From assembly GCF_020532605.1 (NCBI RefSeq), contig NZ_JAJATW010000014.1, positions 26,334 to 90,333 on the forward strand: DNA of 64,000 nucleotides, given 5' to 3'. The translations under genes and the position numbers were made by a program. The notes below the pieces were generated by a model. It saw only the letters and a program-made list of their open reading frames with translations. It had not been told where the DNA came from and did not search any database. Positions within the stretch are counted from its first letter, which is position 1. Each line of letters opens with the position of its first letter. This document shows, one piece after another, positions 19,168-28,184 of this stretch. Source of the DNA: Marinomonas algarum (lineage in GTDB: Bacteria; Pseudomonadota; Gammaproteobacteria; Pseudomonadales; Marinomonadaceae).

Positions 19168-20790
19168 ATGTCGCTGAGTTCCATCAAAATCCGTTATAAG
19201 CTTTGGGGGTTAATTGCGACTCTCGTCACCTTACTGCTCGTTTTTACTATTACAACCTACAGCGAACTCTACAATCAATTACTAGACGCACGCCAGCAAC
19301 AAGTAAAAGAGCAAGTGGATAACGCGTATTCTCTGGTTAATCATTATGGCCAACAGGCGCAATATATTGGAGAAGAAAAGGCGAAAAAATCCGCACTGGA
19401 AGCCATCGCTGCCTTACGGTTTGGTGATAACGGCTACTTCTGGATCAATGACATGCAAGCCACTTTGCTTATGCATCCCTTAAAGCCAAGCATCATTGGG
19501 AAAAATATGGCAAAAACCACCGACGCTGAAGGCCAATTTCATTGGCAGAAAATGGTCGATACGGTAAAAAAACAAGGTGAAGGGTATGTTAACTACGCTT
19601 ATCAAGGCCCGCAAGTAAACAAACCAGAGGACAAAGTCTCCTATGTGAAAGGCTATAAACCATGGGGATGGGTGATTGGCAGTGGCGTCTTTTACAGCTC
19701 GGTAACCGACCTTTTCTGGCGAGCCGTCGCACAGTCTGCCGTTATTGAATTATTGCTGATTGTGTTTGCAACGGTTGCTAGCATCGTTGTTGTACACAAC
19801 ATTACCCGCCCTTTGAAGATAGTAACAAACCACCTTCAACACATTGCCAGTGGTGACTTAACAGAGCAGTTAGACATGAAACGAGGCGATGAAATCGGCG
19901 TGCTTGTTGACGCTGCCAACTCAGCCTCTCAATCGCTCAACGATACGCTCCTTGAAGTCGATCATGCTATCAGTGAACTGCAAGCCGTCTGTGTGCAAAT
20001 GCAGGGCAACAGCGAAAACACCAAACAAGGTATGGACAAACAATTTCAGGATGTGGAATTGCTTGCCACTGCAATGAACCAAATGTCTTACTCTATCCGC
20101 GATGTGGCACAGCACGCCAAGGACACCGCCAGCGCCACACAAACAGTACAAACCATCACTCGTCAAAGTAGCGAAGACCTCAACACGACCGACAGCGATA
20201 TTCAAAAACTGACGCACTATATTGCTGGCGCCAATGATGTGATTGTCAAACTGCTCGCTCAAACCACTGACATTGACTCAGTGCTGGGGGTCATTGAAGG
20301 CATTTCCGAACAAACAAACCTGTTGGCATTGAATGCCGCCATTGAAGCCGCCCGAGCAGGCGAGCTCGGCCGTGGGTTTGCTGTCGTTGCGGATGAGGTT
20401 CGCTCTCTCGCCAGTCGTACTCAAACCTCTACCGTGGAAATCAGCGCTATTATTGAGAAATTGCAGCAACAATCTAAAGCAGCTTCTTCTTCCATGGCCT
20501 CCAGCACCCTGCAAGCAGAAAGCAGTGCCGAGCGTATGCGCCTTGCCGCCCAGAAGTTAAGAGACATGCTGATACAGGTGGACGATGCCTCCGCTCGTAG
20601 CAATCAAATCGCCCTTGCCGCCGAACAGCAAGGCTCTGTCGCAGAGGAAATCAATCAAAACATCGTTGGTATTCGTACGGTTTCCGAAAAAGTACTGATC
20701 GATGCTCAACAAGTGTCCGATGGCAGTACCATGATTGCCAATATGAGCCACGCACTGAGCAATAAAATCCGACAGTTTAAATTCCGTTAA
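19168..20790 (+). CDS. Methyl-accepting chemotaxis protein with Cache sensor
   Basis: 540 residues. An N-terminal membrane helix (about 8-32) and a second (about 192-215) enclose a single-Cache (sCache_2) periplasmic domain with [19 protein letters not shown] and [10 protein letters not shown] motifs. A HAMP domain follows, and then the cytoplasmic signalling domain with the hairpin tip [36 protein letters not shown]. sCache_2 receptors usually bind small organic acids. I chose the ATG at 19168, which follows AAAGGA by 6 bp; the open frame begins 14 codons earlier without a ribosome-binding site. A C-terminal CheR-docking pentapeptide is absent. Confidence 0.92.
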   Translation: MSLSSIKIRYKLWGLIATLVTLLLVFTITTYSELYNQLLDARQQQVKEQVDNAYSLVNHYGQQAQYIGEEKAKKSALEAIAALRFGDNGYFWINDMQATLLMHPLKPSIIGKNMAKTTDAEGQFHWQKMVDTVKKQGEGYVNYAYQGPQVNKPEDKVSYVKGYKPWGWVIGSGVFYSSVTDLFWRAVAQSAVIELLLIVFATVASIVVVHNITRPLKIVTNHLQHIASGDLTEQLDMKRGDEIGVLVDAANSASQSLNDTLLEVDHAISELQAVCVQMQGNSENTKQGMDKQFQDVELLATAMNQMSYSIRDVAQHAKDTASATQTVQTITRQSSEDLNTTDSDIQKLTHYIAGANDVIVKLLAQTTDIDSVLGVIEGISEQTNLLALNAAIEAARAGELGRGFAVVADEVRSLASRTQTSTVEISAIIEKLQQQSKAASSSMASSTLQAESSAERMRLAAQKLRDMLIQVDDASARSNQIALAAEQQGSVAEEINQNIVGIRTVSEKVLIDAQQVSDGSTMIANMSHALSNKIRQFKFR

Positions 20791-20805
20791 TACTTTGTAA
20801 ATAAT

Positions 20806-20838
20806 GGGGGGCTGCAAGGAAACCGGCAGCCCATTTTG
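20806..20838 (+). terminator. Terminator of the chemoreceptor gene
   Basis: GGGCTGC (20809-20815) pairs with GCAGCCC (20826-20832), then ATTTT. Short 7-bp GC-rich stem, modest U-run. Confidence 0.65.
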
Positions 20839-20853
20839 CCTTCCCCACTTAGT

Positions 20854-20886
20854 GCCATATATGTCAAAAACCACGCCATATATGGC
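20854..20886 (+). promoter_or_regulatory. Paired upstream activator sites of the sulfide module
   Basis: GCCATATATGTC (20854-20865) and the perfect palindrome GCCATATATGGC (20875-20886) are repeated with 21 bp centre to centre, two helical turns. They lie 100-130 bp before a sigma-54 promoter, where enhancer-binding proteins normally dock. A FisR-like sulfane-sulfur-responsive activator is the expected partner, but none is encoded in the window. Confidence 0.65.
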
Positions 20887-20954
20887 AATAAACCGCGCTA
20901 TTAGTCAGTTCTAATTTAAACAAAATCCCTTTAAACACCAAACTAGTTTTTAAA

Positions 20955-20967
20955 AATCAATTACTTA
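20955..20967 (+). promoter_or_regulatory. IHF binding site
   Basis: Matches the WATCAA-N4-TTR consensus at every defined position and lies between the activator palindromes and the sigma-54 promoter, where DNA bending is needed. Confidence 0.6.
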
Positions 20968-20984
20968 CTTTATTTTCAACACCT

Positions 20985-21001
20985 TTGGCACGCTTTCTGC
21001 T
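20985..21001 (+). promoter_or_regulatory. Sigma-54 (-24/-12) promoter of the sulfide oxidation operon
   Basis: TTGGCACG at 20985-20992 and CTGCT at 20997-21001 match the YTGGCACG-N4-TTGCW consensus except for one base. The invariant GG (20987-20988) and GC (20999-21000) are exactly 10 bp apart. Transcription should start near 21012, leaving a 56-nt leader before the first gene. Confidence 0.8.
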
Positions 21002-21067
21002 CTAAGTACAGTATTGAAATCTCAGATAGATGCCCTATCTGGGAAAAATTAATTAATGAGGTGACAT

Positions 21068-21949
21068 ATGACAACCCATCCTATCGCCCAACCTAACGTC
21101 GCGGCGTTTTTTGACAAAGATTCCAATACCTTTTCCTATGTTGTAAAAGATCCAGCATCGTCCAGCTGTGCCATCGTCGACAGTGTATTAGATTTTGACT
21201 ACGCGTCTGGTGGTACTTTTAACACGAGCGCTGATGAAATTATTGCTTATGTAACCGACCACAAACTTAAAGTGGAATGGTTGATTGAAACCCACGTTCA
21301 TGCCGATCACCTTTCTGCAGCGCCTTATATCCAGAAAAAACTGGGCGGCAAAATTGGCATTGGCTCTGACATTAAGACCGTACAAAAAACATTCGGCACT
21401 ATTTTTAATGAAGGGGCCGACTTCTTAATTGATGGTTCACAGTTTGATCACCTGTTCACAGACGGCGAGCAATTCAAAATTGGCGAAATGACCTGTACCG
21501 CCATGCACACACCAGGCCACACACCAGCGTGTTTCACTCATGTGTTAGGCGATGCGGTGTTTGTTGGGGATACCTTGTTTATGCCAGATGCAGGCTCTGC
21601 ACGTGCTGACTTCCCAGGTGGTGATGCCGGTATCTTGTATGACTCTGTGCAGAAAATCCTCGCGCTACCTGATGATTTTCGTATTTTCATGTGTCACGAC
21701 TACTGCCCAAATGGCCGTGAGCTTGAGTATCAAACAACCGTTAAGAAGCAGCGTGAAGAAAACATCCACGTTAAGAAAGACATCAGCAAAGCGGCCTTCA
21801 TTGAGCTTCGCGAGAAGCGTGACAGCACCTTGGCTATGCCGCGTTTGATTCTACCTTCCCTTCAAATTAACATGCGCGCAGGTCACATGCCTGAGCCAGA
21901 AGAGAACGGTATGTCTTACTTAAAAGTCCCACTTAATGCTTTCAAATAA
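21068..21949 (+). CDS. Persulfide dioxygenase-like MBL-fold protein (ETHE1/Blh family)
   Basis: 293 residues with the metallo-beta-lactamase motif THVHADH (His76, His78, Asp80, His81), HTPGHTP and FVGDTLF. Family knowledge: these mononuclear iron enzymes oxidise glutathione persulfide to sulfite plus GSH. The C-terminal RPNLRILPSLQINMRAGxMP-type ending (here PRLILPSLQINMRAGHMPEPE) is characteristic of the Blh/PDO group. The next gene makes persulfide from sulfide, which supports this over a glyoxalase II role. ATG is preceded by GAGGTGAC, 6 bp away. It is the first gene after the sigma-54 promoter. Confidence 0.9.
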   Translation: MTTHPIAQPNVAAFFDKDSNTFSYVVKDPASSSCAIVDSVLDFDYASGGTFNTSADEIIAYVTDHKLKVEWLIETHVHADHLSAAPYIQKKLGGKIGIGSDIKTVQKTFGTIFNEGADFLIDGSQFDHLFTDGEQFKIGEMTCTAMHTPGHTPACFTHVLGDAVFVGDTLFMPDAGSARADFPGGDAGILYDSVQKILALPDDFRIFMCHDYCPNGRELEYQTTVKKQREENIHVKKDISKAAFIELREKRDSTLAMPRLILPSLQINMRAGHMPEPEENGMSYLKVPLNAFK

Positions 21950-21956
21950 TCCCTTA

Positions 21957-22062
21957 AACGCGATTTAAAGCAATTTAAATCGCGTTACTTAAGGTCTCAA
22001 AACCACATGGCCCCATCATGTGGCTCAATAAAAAAATAGCCTAATGAGCCCTCATTAGGCTA
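21957..22062 (+). other. Three successive stem-loops between persulfide dioxygenase and SQR genes
   Basis: Perfect inverted repeats: 13 bp at 21957-21969/21974-21986, 7 bp at 22003-22009/22017-22023, and 11-12 bp at 22037-22048/22051-22062. None has a U-run on the plus strand, so they look like mRNA-stability or processing hairpins. The third is preceded by seven A residues and would act as a terminator for any minus-strand transcript. Confidence 0.6.
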
Positions 22063-22084
22063 ACTATAAAATGAGAGAACAAGC

Positions 22085-23662
22085 ATGCTACGTAAACAAA
22101 TCACCGAAAAATACTCCGTGTCCGAGCAAATTACGTTAGACGATGTCAACACACTGGCTGACGCAGGGGTGACGCTCATTATCTGTAACCGTCCAGACCA
22201 AGAAGAAGAGGGTCAGCTTGCCTTCGCTGACGTGGCGGCTCTGGCTAAAACGAAACATATCGACGCCATTCATATCCCCTTTTCTGGCGGAAAAATGACC
22301 GATGAACACGTTAACCAATTCGCACAGGCCATTGAAAATGCAGACAATGCCCACGCGTTTTGTCGTACGGGTAATCGCTCTAGCTTGATTTGGCAAGCAG
22401 TACAAGATGCCAAAGCCGCTAAACAAGAGCCAGCAACGCATTACGATGTTGTAATTGTTGGTGCCGGTACAGCGGGCATTTCAACCGCGGCGAGCCTACT
22501 CAAACGTCAAGCGAGTTTGAATATTTGTCTTGTTGACCCAGCAGACAACCATTTTTATCAGCCAGGTTGGACCTTGGTTGGGGGAGGTGTTTTTAACATC
22601 GCCAGCACACGTCGTACCATGGCAAACGTTATCCCCAAAGGCACAACTTGGATTAAAGAGTCTGTCAGCACATTTGCGCCAGAAAAAAACACACTCAGCC
22701 TAGAAGGTGGCAAACAACTCTCCTACGATCACCTTGTCGTTGCCGCTGGCATTAAGCTGAACTGGGACTCTGTTGAAGGATTAAAAGAGACGCTAGGGAA
22801 AAATGGGGTCACTTCTAACTACCTTTACGACTTGGCGCCTTATACTTGGGAGTTAGTGCAAAAACTTGATAAAGGGAAAGCCGTCTTTACTCAGCCACCG
22901 ATGCCAATTAAATGCGCTGGTGCACCGCAGAAAGCCATGTATTTGTCGTGTGACCACTGGTTCAAAAAGGACAAACTGAACAACCTAGATGTGTCTTTTT
23001 ACAACGCCGGCGCAGTACTATTTGGGGTAAAAGACTATGTCGCTTCCCTAGAAGAATACATCAAGAAATACCAGGTCAACACCAACTTCGGACACAACCT
23101 AGTGAAGGTTGATGGCCCCAATAAAAAAGCCTACTTTGCCACCACAGACCAAGACGGTGAAGCCACTGTTGTTGAAACCGAGTTTGATATGTTGCACGTG
23201 TGTCCGGCACAGACAGCGCCTGACTTTATTCGTAACAGTCCTTTGGTCGACAGCACAGGCTGGGTGGACATCGACAAAGAAACCTTACAACACACGACCT
23301 TTAAAAACGTCTGGTCATTGGGCGATGTGACGAACAGTCCGAATGCAAAAACCATGGCGGCAGTACGTAAACAGGCTCCTGTGGCAGCCCACAACATTGT
23401 AGAAGCCATGAAGGGCCGCACAGTAAACGCAGTATACGATGGTTATGGCTCCTGCCCACTGACCGTAGAGCGTGGCAAAATTGTATTGGCGGAATTTGGT
23501 TTTGGTGGAAAATTACTGCCAACTTTTCCAAAGTGGCTTAACGATGGCACCAAACCTACCTATCTCGCTTGGGTGTTAAAAGAAGACCTTTTGCCTCCCT
23601 TCTACTGGCGTGGCATGTTAAAAGGTCACGAATGGTTTGTTAAACCCCAATTGCGTAAATAA
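22085..23662 (+). CDS. DUF442-sulfide:quinone oxidoreductase fusion
   Basis: 525 residues. Residues 1 to about 115 are a DUF442 phosphatase-like domain with a P-loop CRTGNRSS starting at Cys93; in Blh-type proteins this domain is linked to persulfide chemistry. From about 120 a flavoprotein begins, with the FAD motif GAGTAG at 126-131, and the redox cysteines of sulfide:quinone oxidoreductase appear as Cys277 in KCAGAPQK and Cys373 in HVCPAQTAP. SQR oxidises H2S at the membrane, reduces quinone and passes sulfane sulfur to a thiol. Mostly this DUF442 domain is fused to the dioxygenase or free; here it is on SQR. It lies 135 bp after the dioxygenase, separated by three hairpins. Confidence 0.88.
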   Translation: MLRKQITEKYSVSEQITLDDVNTLADAGVTLIICNRPDQEEEGQLAFADVAALAKTKHIDAIHIPFSGGKMTDEHVNQFAQAIENADNAHAFCRTGNRSSLIWQAVQDAKAAKQEPATHYDVVIVGAGTAGISTAASLLKRQASLNICLVDPADNHFYQPGWTLVGGGVFNIASTRRTMANVIPKGTTWIKESVSTFAPEKNTLSLEGGKQLSYDHLVVAAGIKLNWDSVEGLKETLGKNGVTSNYLYDLAPYTWELVQKLDKGKAVFTQPPMPIKCAGAPQKAMYLSCDHWFKKDKLNNLDVSFYNAGAVLFGVKDYVASLEEYIKKYQVNTNFGHNLVKVDGPNKKAYFATTDQDGEATVVETEFDMLHVCPAQTAPDFIRNSPLVDSTGWVDIDKETLQHTTFKNVWSLGDVTNSPNAKTMAAVRKQAPVAAHNIVEAMKGRTVNAVYDGYGSCPLTVERGKIVLAEFGFGGKLLPTFPKWLNDGTKPTYLAWVLKEDLLPPFYWRGMLKGHEWFVKPQLRK

Positions 23663-23675
23663 TGAGAGTCACACC

Positions 23676-25385
23676 ATGATCATGGAACGTTTCATCCCCG
23701 CTTTGTCTTGGCTAAAAGGCTATAACCGCGGACAATTTAGCCAAGACGCTACCGCGGCTTTCATCGTCACCATGTTGCTGATTCCTCAGTCGCTTGGTTA
23801 CGCTATGTTGGCCGGTGTACCACCGGAAGTTGGCTTATATTCGAGTATTTTGCCTTTAGTATTGTATGCCTTGTTTGGCACCAGTACTTCTTTGTCAGTC
23901 GGGCCAGTTGCGGTGGCGTCTTTGATGACGGCCACTTCATTGGGCGTGATTGCTGAGCAAGGTACAGCGAGCTACCTTACCGGTGCCATCACGCTTGCCA
24001 TGTTGTCAGGCGCTATGCTGATCATCATGGGGGCGATGAAACTGGGCATGGTCACTAACCTGCTATCGCACTCTGTTATCTCAGGGTTTATCTCTGCATC
24101 CGGTATCATCATTGCACTAAGCCAGCTTAAACACATCTTGGGAGTCTCTGCTCACGGTGACAATGTGGTTGAACTATTGGCCACCATGGTGGAAAGCATA
24201 GGGGAATTTAATGGCGTTACGTTTGCCATTGGTGCCTCTGTAGTGACCTTCCTCTTGCTTGCACGTCGTTATGCGAAGCGTGTCTTTCTTATGTTGAAGG
24301 CATCACCGTCTGCGGCGGGTTCGCTGGCGAAAACAGCGCCTATTTTGGGTGTTGCAGGCAGTTTGGCGATAGTGTACTTCTACAATTTACAATCCCATGG
24401 CGTGGCGATAACGGGGCATATTCCTGCTGGCTTGCCGACCTTGGGTCTAACATTGCCCTCTTTAGACTTGATCAAAGCCTTGGCATTGCCTGCTCTGATG
24501 ATTTCTATTATCGGTTATGTGGAGTCCATCTCCGTTGGGAAAACATTAGGGGCGAAACGTCGTGAGAAGGTCAAACCGAACCAAGAATTGATTGGCTTAG
24601 GTGCCGCAAACATCGCCTCTGGTGTATCAGGCGGTTTTCCGGTAACGGGCGGATTTTCACGTTCTGTTGTCAACTTTGATGCCGGTGCGGTTACTCAGCT
24701 GGCCAGTGTGATGACAGCCATAGGCATCATGATCGCCTCCTTGTTGCTAACGCCTTTATTGTACTTTTTGCCAAAGGCCACCTTGGCAGCCACCATTATT
24801 GTTGCTGTGATGACGCTTGTGGATTTCTCTATTCTGAAGAAAACATGGCAGTTCTCTCGTAGCGATTTTTATGCTGTTTTTGCCACCATCAGTATCACCT
24901 TGTTGATGGGCGTGGAAGTGGGTGTGGCCTCTGGGGTGATCCTGTCCATTGCTTTGCACTTGTACCGTACTTCGAAGCCACACGTAGCAGAAGTTGGCCT
25001 TATCGATGGCACCGAGCATTTCCGTAATGTGAAGCGCTATGAAGTCAAAACATCACCGAACTTACTGTGTTTACGCCCTGATGAAAGCTTGTTTTTCGCC
25101 AATGCGACCTTCCTCGAAGATTACGTGGTCGATGCCATCAGTCAACGCAAAGACATTACCCATGTGGTTATTCAATGCAGTGCGGTCAATGAAATTGATT
25201 ACAGTGCGTTGGAGATGTTAGAAGCGCTGAATGTGCAACTTGAAACCTTGAATATAAAACTGTCTTTCTCTGAAGTGAAAGGCCCTGTTATGGACAACCT
25301 TGAACGCAGTGGCTTCTTGAAGCACCTCACCGGTAAAGTCTATTTGTCTCAGTATCAGGCCTTTAACGATATCGCTAAAGCCTAA
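23676..25385 (+). CDS. SulP-family anion transporter with STAS domain
   Basis: 569 residues: the SulP core with QSLGYAMLAGVPPEVGLYSSILP and a series of about 12-14 membrane helices up to about residue 415, then a STAS domain (about 440-555; HVVIQCSAVNEIDYSALEMLE). The family moves sulfate, bicarbonate and related anions. I chose ATG 23676, 13 bp after the SQR stop and behind GAGAG; the longer open frame would overlap SQR. As sulfite or thiosulfate is the product of the two preceding enzymes, export of sulfur oxyanions is plausible; sulfate uptake is the alternative. Confidence 0.9.
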   Translation: MIMERFIPALSWLKGYNRGQFSQDATAAFIVTMLLIPQSLGYAMLAGVPPEVGLYSSILPLVLYALFGTSTSLSVGPVAVASLMTATSLGVIAEQGTASYLTGAITLAMLSGAMLIIMGAMKLGMVTNLLSHSVISGFISASGIIIALSQLKHILGVSAHGDNVVELLATMVESIGEFNGVTFAIGASVVTFLLLARRYAKRVFLMLKASPSAAGSLAKTAPILGVAGSLAIVYFYNLQSHGVAITGHIPAGLPTLGLTLPSLDLIKALALPALMISIIGYVESISVGKTLGAKRREKVKPNQELIGLGAANIASGVSGGFPVTGGFSRSVVNFDAGAVTQLASVMTAIGIMIASLLLTPLLYFLPKATLAATIIVAVMTLVDFSILKKTWQFSRSDFYAVFATISITLLMGVEVGVASGVILSIALHLYRTSKPHVAEVGLIDGTEHFRNVKRYEVKTSPNLLCLRPDESLFFANATFLEDYVVDAISQRKDITHVVIQCSAVNEIDYSALEMLEALNVQLETLNIKLSFSEVKGPVMDNLERSGFLKHLTGKVYLSQYQAFNDIAKA

Positions 25386-25407
25386 TATTCAGCCTGTCAC
25401 AAAAAGC

Positions 25408-25446
25408 AAAAAGCAGAATAAGACCTCCTTATTCTGCTTTTTTGTT
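25408..25446. terminator. Bidirectional terminator after the SulP gene
   Basis: Perfect 15-bp inverted repeat (25408-25422 with 25428-25442, 5-nt loop) flanked by A and T runs. It serves the plus-strand sulfide operon and the convergent SHOCT gene. Confidence 0.93.
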
Positions 25447-25478
25447 TCTTACCGTGTCTCTTCTGTTGCAAAAAAGAT

Positions 25479-26273
25479 TTAAATACGGCTTAACAGATCG
25501 GTTTTCTTCGTGTTGTATTCTGCCTCAGAGATTGCCCCCATATCTCGCAATTTCGCCAGTTTTTCAATCAGCTGAATTACCTCATCAACAGACGATGCCG
25601 CACTCATTGGCGAAGCACCCTGAAAAGAAACAATCTCTTGCGGTGCTATCGGGGGCGTTTCCATAAAGTTGTTCTGTGACGATTGGGTAAAGCTCGTTTG
25701 CGTTGTGGTATTGGGCGCTTGTGTCGGCATTGCACCGGACACCACAGGCAGACTATTCACCGCGATGGTGCCGTATTGGCTTGAAAACGTCAGGGAATCA
25801 TTACCCCCTTGTTGCTGACCAATACCACTTATATTGTTGTCTAATGTATCGTACACCGTCACCTGACCGTTCAGGTCAATCGCCAAGCGATTTGGGAAGA
25901 TCGCGTAACGCGTACTGTTTTGCGCACCACTGCTAAATGGCTGACCAAGCTCACTCGGCCACCACTGGTTACTCGATAAACTGCCTTGTGGGGCGGGCAC
26001 AAACACTTGCATCGTCGCCAATCCGTTAGACAGTTCATTACACAGGTTGTCCACTGTCGACTTTAAACCATAGTTAAACATATCGCCTACCATGGTCATG
26101 CCGCCACGCATCCATTGACCGCCTCCCCCCAGCTCAGGGCAATAAAATTGCGCCATTGACCCTCCGCCATTATTCACCGCAATAAGCATGCTCATAACGG
26201 CATCCTGACTAAGGTTATAACGACTGGAAAGGGAATTGACGAGCTGTTGTCCATCTTGCGTTAGGTTTTGCAT
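25479..26273 (-). CDS. SHOCT-domain protein of unknown function
   Basis: 264 residues. The last 35 or so (VDEVIQLIEKLAKLRDMGAISEAEYNTKKTDLLSRI) form a SHOCT motif, a short oligomerisation-like helix pair. The N-terminal part has a distinctive Gly-rich CPELGGGGQWMRGGMTMVGDMFN block; the middle contains a beta-rich YAIFPNRLAIDLNGQVTVYDTLDN segment, and a Thr/Ser/Gln/Pro-rich linker joins it to SHOCT. No signal peptide or membrane helix. Similar-looking SHOCT proteins occur widely in marine gammaproteobacteria, but I cannot assign a role. Confidence 0.8.
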   Translation of the reverse strand: MQNLTQDGQQLVNSLSSRYNLSQDAVMSMLIAVNNGGGSMAQFYCPELGGGGQWMRGGMTMVGDMFNYGLKSTVDNLCNELSNGLATMQVFVPAPQGSLSSNQWWPSELGQPFSSGAQNSTRYAIFPNRLAIDLNGQVTVYDTLDNNISGIGQQQGGNDSLTFSSQYGTIAVNSLPVVSGAMPTQAPNTTTQTSFTQSSQNNFMETPPIAPQEIVSFQGASPMSAASSVDEVIQLIEKLAKLRDMGAISEAEYNTKKTDLLSRI

Positions 26274-26413
26274 GGTTAGACTCTCTTAATAGGGGGCATG
26301 AGACTGTGTCATCGATTACAGCAAACTGAACCAGTAGGCTATGTAGTCGCCACTCTAACACATCCCTCTCTGACAAAATGGAGACAAGGTTAAGAAAAGA
26401 GCAAATAAGGTGT

Positions 26414-26800
26414 TTATTTACTGATCAATGCAGCATTGAAAATAACGTCCTTTGGAACGGTCACAAAGATGGAGTGCCTTACCTCGTTAAACAACGCTTT
26501 ACTGCAGTGACCCTCGCCTTCGGTGTCTTCTAGCAAGATCACATCGCCGGCACCAAACTGGCACGTTTCACCGGACGATACGGTAAATTCACAACGGCCT
26601 TTTATAATGAACAGAAGCTGACGCTGCGGCGCTGGATGCCATTTAAAGTCGTAATCGCTCGGGGTTTCACGGAAAATCATCTCGCCTGCAGGAAACCGCT
26701 CTGATAGGAAACCAATCGGACCACCATCACGAACATCAATCGCTAACTCACCGAAGTGACTCTTACCCTGATCGTCGTTAAAAATACGCGTGAACTTCAT
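26414..26800 (-). CDS. Cupin-fold protein
   Basis: 128 residues forming a single cupin_2 barrel: PQRQLLFIIKGRCEFTVSSGETCQFGAGDVILLEDTEGEGH. The usual first-motif metal histidines are only partly present (His in KWHPAP and GEGHCS), so metal binding is uncertain. It lies 157 bp downstream of the ureide cluster on the same strand and could share its transcript; some ureide pathways use cupin (S)-ureidoglycine aminohydrolase, but that enzyme has two cupin domains and is about twice as long, so I do not make that call. Confidence 0.75.
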   Translation of the reverse strand: MKFTRIFNDDQGKSHFGELAIDVRDGGPIGFLSERFPAGEMIFRETPSDYDFKWHPAPQRQLLFIIKGRCEFTVSSGETCQFGAGDVILLEDTEGEGHCSKALFNEVRHSIFVTVPKDVIFNAALISK

Positions 26801-26957
26801 CGAATATCCTTCTATTTTTCGTGGTCAAAAGGTGCTCATGTTATCGCTTCTGCTATAAGCGTATAAGCGTCCATGTCGTTCCTTGCCTTGCGTATTGTCT
26901 CGTTCCTCGGCACGTCAGCGCCAATGTAACAAAAGCTCAAGGAACAAAAACGAACCG

Positions 26958-28184
26958 TTATGCCAAGTTCTGTAGCGTATGATTCAATACAGCCAAGGCC
27001 ACCGCTACATCGTCTGTCATCACCGCTTCCGCCGGATTATGGCTAATGCCTCTGTCACACCGCATAAACAACATAGCAACAGGGCAAATGTCGGCAATCG
27101 CCATAGCGTCGTGTCCTGCACCAGAAGGTAAGGTCAGTACTCGATGACCGGCGTGTTCAATGCCGCTCCTGAGGGCACCTTGCAATGTGGCGTCGCAATG
27201 CACTGCGGTCGCGGAGTGGGTTGGCTCTATCTCAAGTATCACGTTACGACGGCCTGCAATCGCATGAATTTCCGTCATGATTTGCTCAAGACCAGCGTCG
27301 CGTTGTTCATCAAATTCACTGCGAATATCCAGGGAAAACTGAGTATTACCTGAAATCACGTTGACGCCATTGGGTCGATTATTAATCTGTCCCACCGTTG
27401 CCACAATGCCATATTGTTGGGCAACACGTTCGACGACCAAAATCATTTCGCTGACCGCACACAAAGTATCTTGACGCAAATTCATAGGCACCGTACCCGC
27501 ATGACCTGCCATGCCTCTTACCGACAAATCAAAGCGTTTTGCACCGGCAATGGCACTGACCACGCCAACGGGTAAATTTTCGTCTTCTAGCACCGGGCCT
27601 TGCTCAATATGAAGCTCTAAGTAACCCAACAAATTCTGATGGTCAATAGCGGCATTTTTGACCTTATCGAAGTCCAAACCAAAGGCTTTTAGCGCATCGG
27701 GTAAACGAATCCCATCACTGTCTTGCACCTGACGCCACTCGGCTGGCCACTTACCCGTCAGAGCGCGACTGCCCAACAAGGTAGAACGAAAGCGTGTGCC
27801 TTCTTCATCACCAAAACCCACCACATCAAGGTGGAATGGCAGTTCAATGGCTTGCTCTGTGAGCGCCTGAATCAAGGAGATCGGCGCTAATACTCCCAAC
27901 ATACCGTCGTATTTTCCACCATTTGGCACGGTGTCTAAATGACTGCCAATCAAGTAACGGGGTGCATTAGGCACCTTGCTTTCCAAGCGTCCGCACAAGT
28001 TTCCCGCTTCGTCTTGCCAGGTGATCATGCCCGCTTGCATCATCCACTCGCCCACTAATTGATTAGCGCGTTGATGCTCTGGGGTAAGGTAACGTCGATC
28101 CAAATAGGCATCGGATTGACTGATTCTGCCAAGCTCGTCACAACGAGACATTACTTGCTGAGCGAGTTTGCCGTAATCTGTCAT
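26958..28184 (-). CDS. Allantoate amidohydrolase-like M20 hydrolase
   Basis: 408 residues of the Zn-dependent M20 hydantoinase/carbamoylase family. Metal ligands are visible: His82 and Asp84 in IGSHLDTVPNGGKYDG, Asp93, and the Glu pair in GDEEGTRF (about 127-128). The start codon overlaps the stop of the aminotransferase gene (TAATG), so the two are translationally coupled. With an aminotransferase of the ureidoglycine type as its operon partner, allantoate to ureidoglycine plus CO2 and NH3 is the likely reaction, as in HpxK of Klebsiella. N-carbamoyl-L-amino acid hydrolase is the alternative within the same family. Confidence 0.85.
   Translation of the reverse strand: MTDYGKLAQQVMSRCDELGRISQSDAYLDRRYLTPEHQRANQLVGEWMMQAGMITWQDEAGNLCGRLESKVPNAPRYLIGSHLDTVPNGGKYDGMLGVLAPISLIQALTEQAIELPFHLDVVGFGDEEGTRFRSTLLGSRALTGKWPAEWRQVQDSDGIRLPDALKAFGLDFDKVKNAAIDHQNLLGYLELHIEQGPVLEDENLPVGVVSAIAGAKRFDLSVRGMAGHAGTVPMNLRQDTLCAVSEMILVVERVAQQYGIVATVGQINNRPNGVNVISGNTQFSLDIRSEFDEQRDAGLEQIMTEIHAIAGRRNVILEIEPTHSATAVHCDATLQGALRSGIEHAGHRVLTLPSGAGHDAMAIADICPVAMLFMRCDRGISHNPAEAVMTDDVAVALAVLNHTLQNLA

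Noticed and set aside
26414..26800. Ureidoglycine aminohydrolase (AllE)
   Set aside because: AllE has two cupin domains and about 260 residues; this protein has one and 128.
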